Assembly (NCBI RefSeq): GCF_004766125.1
Contig: NZ_SJSA01000002.1
Coordinates: 992,001 to 1,056,000 of the forward strand
Length of the DNA: 64,000 bases
Source: Duncaniella freteri
Lineage (GTDB): Bacteria > Bacteroidota > Bacteroidia > Bacteroidales > Muribaculaceae
Direction: 5' to 3'
A model generated the notes under the pieces. That model did not search any database, was not told the origin of the DNA, and worked only from the letters and a program-made list of their open reading frames with translations. Shown here one piece after another: positions 29,538 to 39,223 of this stretch; position 1 is the stretch's first letter, and each line of letters begins with the position of its first letter. A program made the position numbers and the translations under genes.

Positions 29538-30374
29538 ATGGACCGTCAAATTAAACACAATTTAACAGGTCAGCCCGACTACGGCTGGGGCATGACCGAC
29601 AAGCCTTTCCTCACCATCGGGGAAGTGGCAGACATCCTGCAAGTGAGCAGCCGGACTGTGTATAACCTCATTTACAAAGGCACTCTCCGGGCTTGCAGAC
29701 TGACATACCACATCACTATCATCACCAAGGAGGATTTCTTCATGATGATTAGAGAAACAACCTACTGCAAGCGGAGCGTTTCAATCTTCGCCAAGCAGGG
29801 TAAAAAGACAAAAAAGAAGATGAACGAAGACATACAGAACTCAGAGAAAGACCTTTCCCAAAAGGAGGGAAAGAAGAAAGCCAAGGGCAGCACGAAACGG
29901 CAGCTCATTCCGGCGGCTAACTACAAACAGTCCGTGCGTGACACGTTCACGGATATGGAGAGTGCCGGAGGCGACCTTTATACGATGGCTGAGATATGCC
30001 AAAAGTACAATTATACCTACGGACGGTTTTACAACCTCCGTATGCGCTACTCGATACCCTGTATCAAAGCCAACGCTACCAAGTGCTTCCCGAAAGCGGA
30101 GGTTGACAAGGCTATGGCTGAGGAAGCGGAACGGCTTGGAAACAACCTGTCGGAGCATTGGTATTCCTGTTTCGACATCATGCGCCTTTTCGGTCTCGGC
30201 AAGACCCAAGTCCGCAGGTTCGCGCTTACCCACGGTGTAAGGACGAAGCGCATACACGGCAACCGCCTGTACTATCTCAAAGCCGACTGGGACGCGGCAC
30301 GGAAGATTGCGGAGCGCAACAGCGCAAGCACGAAAGCCAAGAGAGAGCAGGACAGTGAATCAAGCAACAAATAA
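29538..30374 (+). CDS. Excisionase-like protein with two helix-turn-helix domains
   Basis: A 278-residue protein. The first domain (FLTIGEVADILQVSSRTVYNLIYKG) is a MerR/HTH_17-type DNA-binding fold common in excisionases. A Lys-rich linker follows, then a second HTH region (YSCFDIMRLFGLGKTQVRRFALTHGV and a wing RIHGNRLYYL). The start at 29538 is chosen because it leads directly into the first domain; the frame is open further upstream. It lies between attL and an integrase 13 bp downstream, which fits a recombination directionality factor or regulator. Confidence 0.75.
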   Translation: MDRQIKHNLTGQPDYGWGMTDKPFLTIGEVADILQVSSRTVYNLIYKGTLRACRLTYHITIITKEDFFMMIRETTYCKRSVSIFAKQGKKTKKKMNEDIQNSEKDLSQKEGKKKAKGSTKRQLIPAANYKQSVRDTFTDMESAGGDLYTMAEICQKYNYTYGRFYNLRMRYSIPCIKANATKCFPKAEVDKAMAEEAERLGNNLSEHWYSCFDIMRLFGLGKTQVRRFALTHGVRTKRIHGNRLYYLKADWDAARKIAERNSASTKAKREQDSESSNK

Positions 30375-30386
30375 TACTACAAGGAT

Positions 30387-31499
30387 ATGACAAACATCTG
30401 CACGAAAGTGACGGTCAGGAAACGACCCATCAAGAACGGTCAGGTATCGCTGTACCTTGACTTCTACCCACCTGTACGGCATCCGAAGACAGGCAAGCCG
30501 ACAAGACGGGAATATCTCGGCATATACATCTATGCCAATCCCTCGGACAAATTCGAGGCGGAGTTCAACAAGACCATGCTCCGCAATGCCGAGCTTATCA
30601 AATGCCGCAGGACCGAAGCCATCATCAACGAGGAGTACGGCTTCCTTGACCGTAACCGGGGCAAGGAGAGCTTTCTTGAATACTTCCGCTCAAAGATGGC
30701 GGACGATGACAATTTCAGGAACTGGAACACCGCCTACAAACACTTTGAAAAGTATTGCTGCGGAAGCTGCACCTTCGATGACCTGACACTTGAATACTGC
30801 CAGGGATTCCTTACCTACCTGCTGTCGCTCACCACCCAGACCAAAGGAAAGATGATGGCTTCGACCGCCAACAACAACCTTAACAAGCTGAAATGCGTTC
30901 TCCGCATCGCCTACGAGGAAAGACGGATAAAGGAGAACATCGCCCCACGGCTGAAACACGCCAAGGAAGCCAGTACAAGGCGTGAGTTCCTGACGCTTGA
31001 AGAGGTCAGGATGCTTGCGGATACCCCTTGCGAGAAGCCTGTCATACGGAGCGCCGCACTGTTCTCCTGCCTTACGGGACTGCGTATCAGTGACATCATA
31101 CGCTTACAGTGGGAGAACATCATAAAGGGGGCTGACGGTGGATGGTGTATGCACATCGTTACCAAGAAGACAAGGACGGAAGCCGTGCTGCCGCTTTCGG
31201 ATGAAGCACTCGCACTGTGCGGAGAACGCACAGAGGGACAGGTGTTCAAGGGGCTGACGCAGACCATACTTCCTCTCTATCTCAAAGACTGGATTAAGTC
31301 CGCCGGGATAACGAAGCACATCACGTTCCACGGGTTCAGGCACACATACGCAACCCTGCAACTCGCCGCCGGAACAGACCTCTACACCATATCAAAGATG
31401 CTCACTCACAGCAATGTGGGAACGACACAGGTCTATGCCGATGTCGTTAGCGACCTGAAGCGCAAGGCATCCGAACAGATTACACTCAAACAGCAATAA
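30387..31499 (+). CDS. Tyrosine recombinase/integrase
   Basis: A 370-residue integrase. Arm-binding segment about 1-100, SAM-like core-binding domain about 100-200, catalytic domain from about 205 with the first Arg in LTGLRISDIIRL, HGFRHTYATLQ (His-x-x-Arg), LTHSNVGTTQVYADV (His and nucleophilic Tyr). All catalytic residues are present. It is the recombinase closest to the left end and is therefore the leading candidate for integration of the nested element. Confidence 0.93.
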   Translation: MTNICTKVTVRKRPIKNGQVSLYLDFYPPVRHPKTGKPTRREYLGIYIYANPSDKFEAEFNKTMLRNAELIKCRRTEAIINEEYGFLDRNRGKESFLEYFRSKMADDDNFRNWNTAYKHFEKYCCGSCTFDDLTLEYCQGFLTYLLSLTTQTKGKMMASTANNNLNKLKCVLRIAYEERRIKENIAPRLKHAKEASTRREFLTLEEVRMLADTPCEKPVIRSAALFSCLTGLRISDIIRLQWENIIKGADGGWCMHIVTKKTRTEAVLPLSDEALALCGERTEGQVFKGLTQTILPLYLKDWIKSAGITKHITFHGFRHTYATLQLAAGTDLYTISKMLTHSNVGTTQVYADVVSDLKRKASEQITLKQQ

Positions 31500-31513
31500 A
31501 CACACAACAGTAT

Positions 31514-31918
31514 ATGAACAACATAACATTTGAACAACTGCCGCAGGCGGTCTCCATGCTGATTGAAAAGGTGGGGCTGCTCACCGACAAGGTGGAGAAA
31601 GTGCTCGGCATGACACCGCAGCAGCATGGCGAGTGTCGCACCCTGCTTACCCTTAATGAAGTCGCGGCACTTCTCGGCAAATCGGCATCCACCATCTATG
31701 CCATGACTTCCGACAAGCGTATCCCGTACCACAAGCGGGGCAACAAGCTCTATTTCTTCCAAAATGAAATCATCGCATGGATTGAACAGGGAGGGACTTC
31801 GGGAGTAGCCAGCGAGAGCGAGATTGAAAGACGGCTTGAGGAACTGCGCAACAGTAAGAAGCGCAAGCCGGGAGCGTTGACGGACGGCAACAGCCGGATG
31901 TCCGCAGTAGCACCATAA
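31514..31918 (+). CDS. Helix-turn-helix (excisionase-type) protein
   Basis: A 134-residue protein. A helical N-terminus (QAVSMLIEKVGLLTDKVEKVL) precedes an HTH_17 domain (LLTLNEVAALLGKSASTIYAMTSDKRIPYHKRGNKLYF), a pattern usual for excisionases and regulators of Bacteroides mobile elements. The stop overlaps the next ATG by one base (TAATG). Confidence 0.8.
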   Translation: MNNITFEQLPQAVSMLIEKVGLLTDKVEKVLGMTPQQHGECRTLLTLNEVAALLGKSASTIYAMTSDKRIPYHKRGNKLYFFQNEIIAWIEQGGTSGVASESEIERRLEELRNSKKRKPGALTDGNSRMSAVAP

Positions 31919-32739
31919 TGTCACAGTCTATGAGCAACGAGATACAGAACATACACTACTGCATCATACTCTCATCCGGACAGTGGGATTTTCTTTTGGA
32001 AGGCAGGTTTTCCCCTCTCAGGCAAAAGTGCCTCTACCGCCTGATGAACGGAGCTGTGCGGACAAGAACCGCTTATAAAATCAAGGGCATTGATATTGTT
32101 TTGGAGGTGGGTCAGGTGGCGGCTTCCGATGTGGAATTAGCGAAGTTTTTGGACTGCAACCGTAAGACGGTCGGCAAGCTCATCGACAGTTTCAACCGCC
32201 TCGGTATGCTGACCACCCGGACCAACAACCGCACTTCCGTTCATTCTCTGCATTTTCTCACAGGATGGTATGTCGGAGGTGTCCTTATTACTAATCCCCA
32301 TTATATCAGACCTTCGGCTGCCGCCAAAGGACAGACGGGCGAGGTGCGGACACCTGTTTCCGACAGTCTGCCGTCAGAGGATGAACCGGGAGGCGCAGCC
32401 GTTGACTGCCACACAAGAGGGAAGAAAACGGACAGCTTGGCGACAGGCGCGGCATCCCTTTCTTCTTCCCTTCTTTTGTCAGGCAGTTCCAATTCGTCAG
32501 CCGATGTGCATGACGGCGGTAGCCATAATCCGCCCTCCGATATGTTCATGGCGGACACAGCCGCAAATTCGCATATCATAGACAGTGATGACATGGCATC
32601 CGGCGGGAACGGCACAGGAAGCCACAGCGAGGCGCAGGACGGCACGGACGGAGGCAGGGTAACTCCGGGCATAGGCTCGGCAGGTCGGGAAGTGCAGGGC
32701 GCGGTTTTGAGTGGTACTCAGTTGTCGTGGGGTGACTGA
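31918..32739 (+). CDS. Winged-helix-like protein, conserved in mobile elements, unnamed
   Basis: A 273-residue protein. The first 130 residues look folded, with SPLRQKCLYRLMNGAVRTRT and a helix-turn-helix-like segment VELAKFLDCNRKTVGKLIDSFNRLGML. The remaining 140 residues are Ser/Gly/Asp-rich and probably disordered. It may be DNA-binding or replication-associated by its position after an excisionase gene; no family name is given. The following 226 bp hold no gene, but a -7-like TACCTTTG lies at 32931-32938. Confidence 0.6.
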   Translation: MSQSMSNEIQNIHYCIILSSGQWDFLLEGRFSPLRQKCLYRLMNGAVRTRTAYKIKGIDIVLEVGQVAASDVELAKFLDCNRKTVGKLIDSFNRLGMLTTRTNNRTSVHSLHFLTGWYVGGVLITNPHYIRPSAAAKGQTGEVRTPVSDSLPSEDEPGGAAVDCHTRGKKTDSLATGAASLSSSLLLSGSSNSSADVHDGGSHNPPSDMFMADTAANSHIIDSDDMASGGNGTGSHSEAQDGTDGGRVTPGIGSAGREVQGAVLSGTQLSWGD

Positions 32740-32965
32740 CTGGGCTTGCCCAGATATGGCCCATTAGCCAATGTATGCAAAAGAAGGGAAAATAAAAGCG
32801 GAGAAAATCTATATAAATGCTGATTATTAGATGCTTCCGTAAATCAGATGATTTCTGATACATTCCTTAAAAATCACTATTATTCTTCATTTTTGTTACC
32901 TAAAACGATACTCATTTGCGGATTATTTCGTACCTTTGCAGGTGAATATAAGACACTGAAGGACA

Positions 32966-34111
32966 ATGGGAAGAAAAAGGAAATCACTGGTGGAGAAATC
33001 CCCGTTCAAGTTACGCCGCCGCAAACTGGCAGACGGACGCATGTCCCTGTTCCTCGACCGCAGCGTGGACGGCGGGCACGAGTACGAGTTCCTGCAACTC
33101 TACCTCCTGCCCGAAACCTCTTCTACAGCGAAGCGTCAGAACGCGCGCACACTCCGGGATGCGGAAGAAATCTTGCAAGCGAGAACCGAAGCCCTGTTGA
33201 ATGCAAAAGCCCAAATGGAACTTGCCGGTTCCGGTATGGGGATGCTACTTTCGGACTGGCTTCAAACTTGTTATGACAACCACGAAAAACGGGGTTTAAG
33301 AGACATGGGTAGCATCAGCAACGTGAAAAAGGCTTTGCATATGTTCCGTCCTGACACCCGCCTTTCGGATATTGACAGGCAGTTCTGCCTTGACATGATT
33401 GACTGGTTCCGCAACACATACAAGCACCGCCTGACAGGGAAGCCCGTCAGCGCGAGAACCGCAGACACCTATTGCCAGACTTTCCGCACCATGCTCAACG
33501 AAGCGGTACGCGAAGGACTCATAGACAAGAACCCGTGGAACAGACTTGAGACCATCGAGAAGATAAAGAAGCCGGAAAGCAAGCGTGAATATCTGACTAT
33601 TGACGAGATACGGAGCATGATTACCACGGACTGCCCCAACGAACTTGTGAAGAGGGCTTATCTGTTCTCCTGTTTTACAGGTCTTCGCATCAGCGATATC
33701 AGAAACCTCAAATGGGGTGATGTTTATACCGAGAACGGGCAGACATTCGTTTCGGTCGTGATGAAGAAGACCACCAAGCCGTTATACATTCCCCTGTCAG
33801 GACAGGCATTGAAATGGATGCCCGAAAAAGGAGATAGCACCTTTGATGATTATGTGTTCGGCAACCTCGTCAATTACGGTAACGTGAACGAGAACCTGAA
33901 AAAGTGGGCGGAGGCGGCAGGAATCAGGAAGCATATCTCCTATCATACAAGCAGGCACTCCTTCGCAACGATGATGCTCACCCTCGGAGCGGACTTGTAC
34001 ACCGTGTCGAAACTGCTGGGACACAGCTCGGTCAAGCACACCCAGATATACGCGAGGATAATCGACCGGAAGAAGGACGAGGCGGTGAACCTTGCGGATT
34101 CCGTATTCTGA
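32966..34111 (+). CDS. Tyrosine recombinase, first of a tandem pair
   Basis: A 381-residue integrase with an arm-type N-terminal region (KLADGRMSLFLDRSVDGG, LQLYLLPET), SAM-like domain, and catalytic residues in CFTGLRISDIRNL, HTSRHSFATMM and LLGHSSVKHTQIYARI. It appears catalytically complete. It is 36 bp upstream of a second similar integrase; the pair parallels that at 59947-62235. A TTTTGTTAC motif (32892-32899 region) lies upstream, as in front of the other pair. Confidence 0.92.
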   Translation: MGRKRKSLVEKSPFKLRRRKLADGRMSLFLDRSVDGGHEYEFLQLYLLPETSSTAKRQNARTLRDAEEILQARTEALLNAKAQMELAGSGMGMLLSDWLQTCYDNHEKRGLRDMGSISNVKKALHMFRPDTRLSDIDRQFCLDMIDWFRNTYKHRLTGKPVSARTADTYCQTFRTMLNEAVREGLIDKNPWNRLETIEKIKKPESKREYLTIDEIRSMITTDCPNELVKRAYLFSCFTGLRISDIRNLKWGDVYTENGQTFVSVVMKKTTKPLYIPLSGQALKWMPEKGDSTFDDYVFGNLVNYGNVNENLKKWAEAAGIRKHISYHTSRHSFATMMLTLGADLYTVSKLLGHSSVKHTQIYARIIDRKKDEAVNLADSVF

Positions 34112-34147
34112 AATCATAAATCGTAATACCTTATTATATTATTATAT

Positions 34148-35299
34148 ATGGCGGCAAACGGCAAAAAGACAAAACTGAAGGAACCGGTGAAGGTGCGCAC
34201 CAAGAAACTTGCGGACGGTTCCGAGTCATACTATCTTGACATCTATGTGGACGGCAAGAGGCAGTACGAGTTCCTTAAGCTCTACCGCCTTCCCGAAATC
34301 AATGCCCGTGTCAAGGAACAGAACAGGGCCACACTGGCGGCTGTGGAGACCATCAAGTCAAAACGGATAATCGAACTGACCAACAACAAGGCCGGACTGA
34401 AGAACACATCAGGCAGGTCAAAGATGCTGCTGTCGGACTGGATGCGGACATTCTATGAGGAACAAAAACGCAGAGGTGTGAGAGGCGTGAAACTGTTGGG
34501 TACGGTGTCTAACCTTGTTTCTACTTATATAGGAAAGAACAAGGTGCGCATGGGTGACATCGACAAGAACTTCTGTGTTGCCTTCATCCGCTGGCTCCAG
34601 TCCGAATACAAGACCACGTGGGGCAATCCGCTGAGTCCGAAAAGCATGTCGGATTATGTCGGCTACTTCAGCACGGCATTGAACGCGGCGGTCAGGGCTG
34701 ACATCATTCCCGAAAACCCGTTCATGTCGCTTACCCCGACCGAGCGCATCAAGGTGCCGGAGAGCAAGCGTGAGTTCCTTACCGTGGACGAGATAAAGAC
34801 CCTTATAGCGACGGAATGTCCGAGGGAGGATGTGAAACGTGCTTATCTTTTCGCCTGCTATTGTGGTCTGAGGCTCAGTGACATTTACGCACTCCGCTGG
34901 CGTGACTTGTCCAAAGATGGGGAACAGTGGCGCGCGTCTGTCGTGATGCAGAAAACCACGACCCCGATATTCCTTCCCCTTTCCTCGCAGGCGATGAAAT
35001 GGATTCCTGAACGTGGCGATGCCCCGGATGACGGCAAGGTGTTTGACGGGCTGATTGCCGAACCCAACATAAACAAGGTGCTGGCAAAGTGGGTGAAAGC
35101 GGCCGGTATCACCAAGAAAATCACCTACCACACGTCGAGGCACAGCTTCGCAACGATGATGCTGACATTGGGCGCAGACCTTTATACCACGAGCAAGCTG
35201 CTCGGCCACTCCAACGTGAAAACGACCCAGATATACGCTAAAATCGTTGACAGCAAGAAGGTTGAAGCTGTCAATCTGGTCGATGGCGTATTTGACTGA
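34148..35299 (+). CDS. Tyrosine recombinase, second of a tandem pair
   Basis: A 383-residue integrase, clearly paralogous to its neighbour. Catalytic residues are in CYCGLRLSDIYAL, HTSRHSFATMMLT and LLGHSNVKTTQIYAKI. It resembles the integrase at 61084-62235 more than its direct neighbour, so the pair seems to have been inherited as a unit. A hairpin follows. Confidence 0.92.
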   Translation: MAANGKKTKLKEPVKVRTKKLADGSESYYLDIYVDGKRQYEFLKLYRLPEINARVKEQNRATLAAVETIKSKRIIELTNNKAGLKNTSGRSKMLLSDWMRTFYEEQKRRGVRGVKLLGTVSNLVSTYIGKNKVRMGDIDKNFCVAFIRWLQSEYKTTWGNPLSPKSMSDYVGYFSTALNAAVRADIIPENPFMSLTPTERIKVPESKREFLTVDEIKTLIATECPREDVKRAYLFACYCGLRLSDIYALRWRDLSKDGEQWRASVVMQKTTTPIFLPLSSQAMKWIPERGDAPDDGKVFDGLIAEPNINKVLAKWVKAAGITKKITYHTSRHSFATMMLTLGADLYTTSKLLGHSNVKTTQIYAKIVDSKKVEAVNLVDGVFD

Positions 35300-35350
35300 T
35301 ATACTGAGTTTCTACCTTATAATACAATTTGTTTAGTGATAAAGTAGCAA

Positions 35351-35374
35351 CTCAGCATACAAATATATGCTGAG
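35351..35374 (+). terminator. Terminator after the integrase pair
   Basis: Perfect 8-bp stem CTCAGCAT / ATGCTGAG (35351-35358 with 35367-35374) around an AT loop, followed by AT-rich sequence, 52 bp past the integrase stop. Confidence 0.5.
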
Positions 35375-35480
35375 ATATTACCTTATCTTATAAAATTTCA
35401 CCGATAAGGTAAAAAGTCAGCATAAAACATTCTTTTTTACGATTAAAAATCAGTACCTTTGCAAAATCAATGGAAAAGTT

Positions 35481-36914
35481 ATGCAAGATAGACTGATATC
35501 CCGAAACAGAGAGTGTGAAGAACTGCAGCGGTGCTTGGATTCCGACAGATCTGAGTTTGTAATCGTCAGCGGTCGCCGACGTATCGGCAAGACATATCTT
35601 ATAGACAAGTTTTTTAACTACAAATATGACTTTACTTTTGTTGGTGAACATAAGACACCGGCAAAGATACAGTTACAGGATTTTATGAGAGCCATAGAAC
35701 GGCATTCCAAAAAGAAACAGCCGAAAGTAGCCAATTGGTACGAGGCTTTCAATGCGCTCGCCGACTATCTCGAAAAACTTCCAAGCAAACGGAAAAAGGT
35801 TGTTTTCATAGATGAAATGCCGTGGATGGACACCCAACGTTCCAATTTTGTCAGTGCATTGGAGAATTTCTGGAACGGATGGGGGAACCGACGTACCGAC
35901 ATAGTGTTCATCGCGACCGGATCGGCAACATCTTGGATGGCTGACAAGATAGGAGGCAATCAGGGCGGATTGCACGCCCGTATCACATGCAACCTGCATC
36001 TTTCTCCATTCACCTTGCATGAAACAGAAGAGTATCTGAGGCAAAGAAACTGCCAATGGGACAGATACCAAATACTCCAATGTTATATGATATTTGGCGG
36101 AACACCTTTTTATCTGAGCCTACTGAATGTTTCGGACAGTCTTGCACAGAATATAGACCGCCTGATATTCGCGGAAGGCGCACAGCTCCGGGGTGAGTTC
36201 GATGAACTCTATACAGCGTTGTTTGCCAAGGCCGACACTTATATTTCAGTCGTTAGACTGTTGTCGGAAAACAAATTAGGTCTGACACGTGAGGACATTC
36301 TCCGTATGACCGGCATTGAAGGTGCTTTTCTGAGCAAAATATTGAGAAATCTTGAACGCTGCGATTTTATCACACGGCTGTCCCATTACGGGAACAAAAC
36401 ACGAGACAGTCTGTTCAGACTTACCGACTTTTTTACATTGTTCTATTATAAGTTCATTGAACCCAATAATACAAAAGACGGATTGTGGTGGAGCAATAAC
36501 CTTGATTCACGAAGTGTGTCAGCATGGATGGGACTAAGTTTTGAGCTTGTTTGCCTGAATCATCATAGGCAAATTAAAACTGCATTGGGCATCGCCGGAG
36601 TTGGAACTGCCATTTCTACATGGCGAAGCAAGGCTGACAAAGGCGATGGTATACCCGGCTTTCAGATAGACATGATTATTGAACGTGCAGACCGCATAAT
36701 TCATTTGTGTGAAATGAAGTTTAGTACAGATCTATACGGTATTACAACAAGTTATGAGATGAAACTCCGTGAACGTATGGGTTTGTTCCGTATGGCGACA
36801 AAAAACAAGAAAACACTAGTAAACACATTTGTCACAACCTACGGCGTGGCCAATGCTAAAAACAAAAGTATAGTTCACAGCGAGGTGACAATGGATGACC
36901 TTTTCAATTCCTGA
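35481..36914 (+). CDS. AAA-type ATPase (archaeal ATPase/DUF234 type)
   Basis: A 477-residue protein with P-loop VSGRRRIGKTYLIDKF (residues about 30-45), Walker B KVVFIDEMPWMD and the sensor FIATGSATSWM. The middle part has a winged-helix-like segment (LTREDILRMTGIEGAFLSKILRNLERCDFITR). The C-terminal domain contains QIDMIIERADRIIHLCEMKF, reminiscent of the PD-(D/E)xK nuclease fold found in DUF234 proteins. These are common in Bacteroidetes genomes and mobile elements, with no agreed role. A -7-like TACCTTTG lies just upstream. The stop overlaps the next start (ATGA). Confidence 0.8.
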   Translation: MQDRLISRNRECEELQRCLDSDRSEFVIVSGRRRIGKTYLIDKFFNYKYDFTFVGEHKTPAKIQLQDFMRAIERHSKKKQPKVANWYEAFNALADYLEKLPSKRKKVVFIDEMPWMDTQRSNFVSALENFWNGWGNRRTDIVFIATGSATSWMADKIGGNQGGLHARITCNLHLSPFTLHETEEYLRQRNCQWDRYQILQCYMIFGGTPFYLSLLNVSDSLAQNIDRLIFAEGAQLRGEFDELYTALFAKADTYISVVRLLSENKLGLTREDILRMTGIEGAFLSKILRNLERCDFITRLSHYGNKTRDSLFRLTDFFTLFYYKFIEPNNTKDGLWWSNNLDSRSVSAWMGLSFELVCLNHHRQIKTALGIAGVGTAISTWRSKADKGDGIPGFQIDMIIERADRIIHLCEMKFSTDLYGITTSYEMKLRERMGLFRMATKNKKTLVNTFVTTYGVANAKNKSIVHSEVTMDDLFNS

Positions 36915-37543
36915 TGATTATGATGATACAACAGATAACACAACGGCTGCAAGAGGTAAATAACTTGCTTGCCACTTGTAAGCAGGACAGCATCACCTTT
37001 GAACAGGCTTTGCTGCTATCCCTGTTCTACAAGGATTTCAATGAGACAAACCAAATAGTGACAGAGGCGGCTGCGATGTTCCATGACGATGCGGAACAGT
37101 TGAACGAGATTTCCTTTTCCCTTTTTTCGAAGGCAGAAAAATTCCTGTCATTAGATAATTTAGGATTGCAGTCCGTGGATTTTGAGGGCATCTTCAATGA
37201 CCACTTAAAACCCTATGAGGCAAAGTATGAGGAAGCGAAAGATATTTCCACCGGACTGTGGCGCGAGTATTCGGCAATGAGCAACCGGCTGGATTTCCTG
37301 CCGCTCGACTCTGAGGATTACAAGTCGCTTGACCCTTTGTGCGATGCAAAGAAAGCGGAATACGACACAGCCCACGCGCGTGTGAACCTTTTATATAATG
37401 AGTTACAGCAGGAGCGTGACCGAACTTTCTGCGTGTATTGTTTCAAGCCGGTGTTCCTTTCCGTGCTGGTCGAGAGACTGAAAGGCATTTCGGGAAGCAT
37501 CATCAGCGACATTAGACGGATGAAGGGGGACGCGCATGAGTGA
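36914..37543 (+). CDS. Unrecognised coiled-coil protein
   Basis: A 209-residue acidic, mostly helical protein (for example QQITQRLQEVNNLLATC, YEAKYEEAKDISTGLWREY) with two Cys near the end (FCVYCF). No family was recognised. It overlaps the ATPase gene by one to three bases and the following gene by 8 bp, so the three are probably one operon. Confidence 0.6.
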   Translation: MIMMIQQITQRLQEVNNLLATCKQDSITFEQALLLSLFYKDFNETNQIVTEAAAMFHDDAEQLNEISFSLFSKAEKFLSLDNLGLQSVDFEGIFNDHLKPYEAKYEEAKDISTGLWREYSAMSNRLDFLPLDSEDYKSLDPLCDAKKAEYDTAHARVNLLYNELQQERDRTFCVYCFKPVFLSVLVERLKGISGSIISDIRRMKGDAHE

Positions 37544-37949
37544 CGGCATCCTGTTCAAAGACACATCCGCATGGATGGACACCGTTGACCTTGCCTTGTG
37601 CCTGTTCATCTACGAGGTCTGCAACGACTGCCAGTTCGGACATCTTTCCGGCTCCGACTTCGTGAACTTCATGAACCTGAAGCCGACGGTGCAGCCTGTC
37701 ACCGTGCGTCCGAAAGAGAACCTGCGCATCTGCTACATGGTGTTGTCCGTATCGCAGACCGTCAAGCCGCGTGAGCGTGGAAAACAGTGGGCGGAAGATT
37801 TCCTGCAACGTTGCGGAATATCCAAGTCATATTACGACAAGCACCGCAACGATGTGTGCGCGCAAGGCGCGACAAGAGAGAACCGGGAATACCGCAAATC
37901 CATCGACAATGCCATCGAAAAAGCCCGGCAACTGAACCGTACCCCATAA
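37536..37949 (+). CDS. Hypothetical protein of Bacteroides mobile elements
   Basis: A 137-residue protein with a helical N-terminal part (DTVDLALCLFIYEVCNDCQFGHLSG) and a basic C-terminal part with SKSYYDKHRNDVCAQG. No signal peptide or catalytic motif seen. Short conserved genes of this kind often accompany mobilization modules; function unknown. Confidence 0.6.
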   Translation: MSDGILFKDTSAWMDTVDLALCLFIYEVCNDCQFGHLSGSDFVNFMNLKPTVQPVTVRPKENLRICYMVLSVSQTVKPRERGKQWAEDFLQRCGISKSYYDKHRNDVCAQGATRENREYRKSIDNAIEKARQLNRTP

Positions 37950-38180
37950 CAGCCCGCCGGTTCCCCATCTGACATAACACAAGAAGATTACGGCAATGCG
38001 CCATACCGCTGAATACCAGTAGTATGGCGCATTGCTGTCTTATGCACTTTCCCCATTCGGGCCACATTGCGCCACTTCAAGTCCAAAGTAACTTTGCAAG
38101 CGAAACATAAGGCATAAAACAGCAGAAACGCAAGGTGTTATGCTGAATGGCAACAGGAATAAAAACAAATTGAAAGCGAT

Positions 38181-38423
38181 ATGGAAACAGAAAGAAACCT
38201 ACTCACCACCACCGAGGCTGCAAAGTACCTCGGACTCAAGCCGAGCTATCTCTACAAACTGATGATGCGCCGTGCAATCCCTTATTACAAGCCCAACGGC
38301 AAACTGTGTTTCTTCTCGAAGGCAGACCTTGACACATGGCTGACAAACATCCGTGTCAAGTCACAGGCGGAAATTGACAGCGATGCCGCGCAGTATCTTG
38401 TAAACCGCTGTACGGACAAGTAA
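38181..38423 (+). CDS. Small helix-turn-helix (excisionase-type) protein
   Basis: An 80-residue HTH_17 protein (LLTTTEAAKYLGLKPSYLYKLMMRRAIPYYKPNGKLCFF). It is the third such gene in the nested element and probably a regulator or excisionase for the mobilization segment. The 230 bp before it carry no gene. Confidence 0.85.
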   Translation: METERNLLTTTEAAKYLGLKPSYLYKLMMRRAIPYYKPNGKLCFFSKADLDTWLTNIRVKSQAEIDSDAAQYLVNRCTDK

Positions 38424-38489
38424 CGAACATTCAAATGAAATTCAAACATCAATCAAGCAGTATTCAAAAACCATTTAAACCATTTCAGT

Positions 38490-38951
38490 ATGAACAATGA
38501 AAACAATGTGTCGCAGGTGAACAGCAATGTTTCCGCGCAAAAGGACAACAGCGGAAAAAACAATGGCAGACAGCCCCGCGCAAGAGGCGAACTCAAGGCG
38601 GAGTTCGCCCATGTACTTGCATTCCTCAACTCTTGTACACTTTATCAGGCGGACGCCGTACGTGTCATGGTAAGCCATGCCACGGGCAACGGCAAGTATG
38701 AGGACATCGATCCGGCTGACAGGCTGGCAGTAAACCGGTTCCTGAACCACGGCATGAACAAGACCAACACCCTGACGGCAGACGCTGTGATGTCGTTCCG
38801 TGTCGGACGGTCGGAAGTCCTCCTTAATACCGTCACGCAATTCTGCAACCAGGCACAGGCACTCAAGGCGACCGTTGCGCTGATGCGTATCACCACCGAT
38901 GCCGAAGCTGTGAAGACAGCCTTCGACAGACTTCCCGACGACAACAAGTAA
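38490..38951 (+). CDS. Hypothetical protein upstream of the mob genes
   Basis: A 153-residue protein with an Asn/Gln/Ser-rich N-terminus (about 1-30) and a helical C-terminal domain (LKAEFAHVLAFLNSCTLYQADAVRVMVSHAT). No known family recognised. It lies between an excisionase-type gene and the mobilization genes. Confidence 0.6.
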   Translation: MNNENNVSQVNSNVSAQKDNSGKNNGRQPRARGELKAEFAHVLAFLNSCTLYQADAVRVMVSHATGNGKYEDIDPADRLAVNRFLNHGMNKTNTLTADAVMSFRVGRSEVLLNTVTQFCNQAQALKATVALMRITTDAEAVKTAFDRLPDDNK

Positions 38952-39223
38952 TCCGGGTAAGGTGCGACCTACAGGCGGCTGTCATACCTCTTATAATATA
39001 GGCGAAACAGCCTAAAACAGCGATGGGATAATGCCAAAGGCAGGGCAGAAAAGGAAGAAAAAGGAGGGAAGGAAGATGAGTGGTGTTTCAAGATATGCCG
39101 CTGCATTACATTTCCTGACGGTCATTCCACGCACGGCTCTCTTGCCGTTGTCCCGCAGTCCAACGGAGAACGCCGCTCGCAGGCTCGCACCGGTACCTTT
39201 TGTAGAATCATCAATTACCGCTT
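38952..39223 (+). other. Non-coding stretch before the mob genes, candidate oriT
   Basis: A 272-bp gap upstream of the accessory and relaxase genes with several short inverted stretches (GGCGGCTGTCATACC, GCGAACGCCGCTCGC-like). By position it could hold the oriT of this module; no nick site was recognised. Confidence 0.35.
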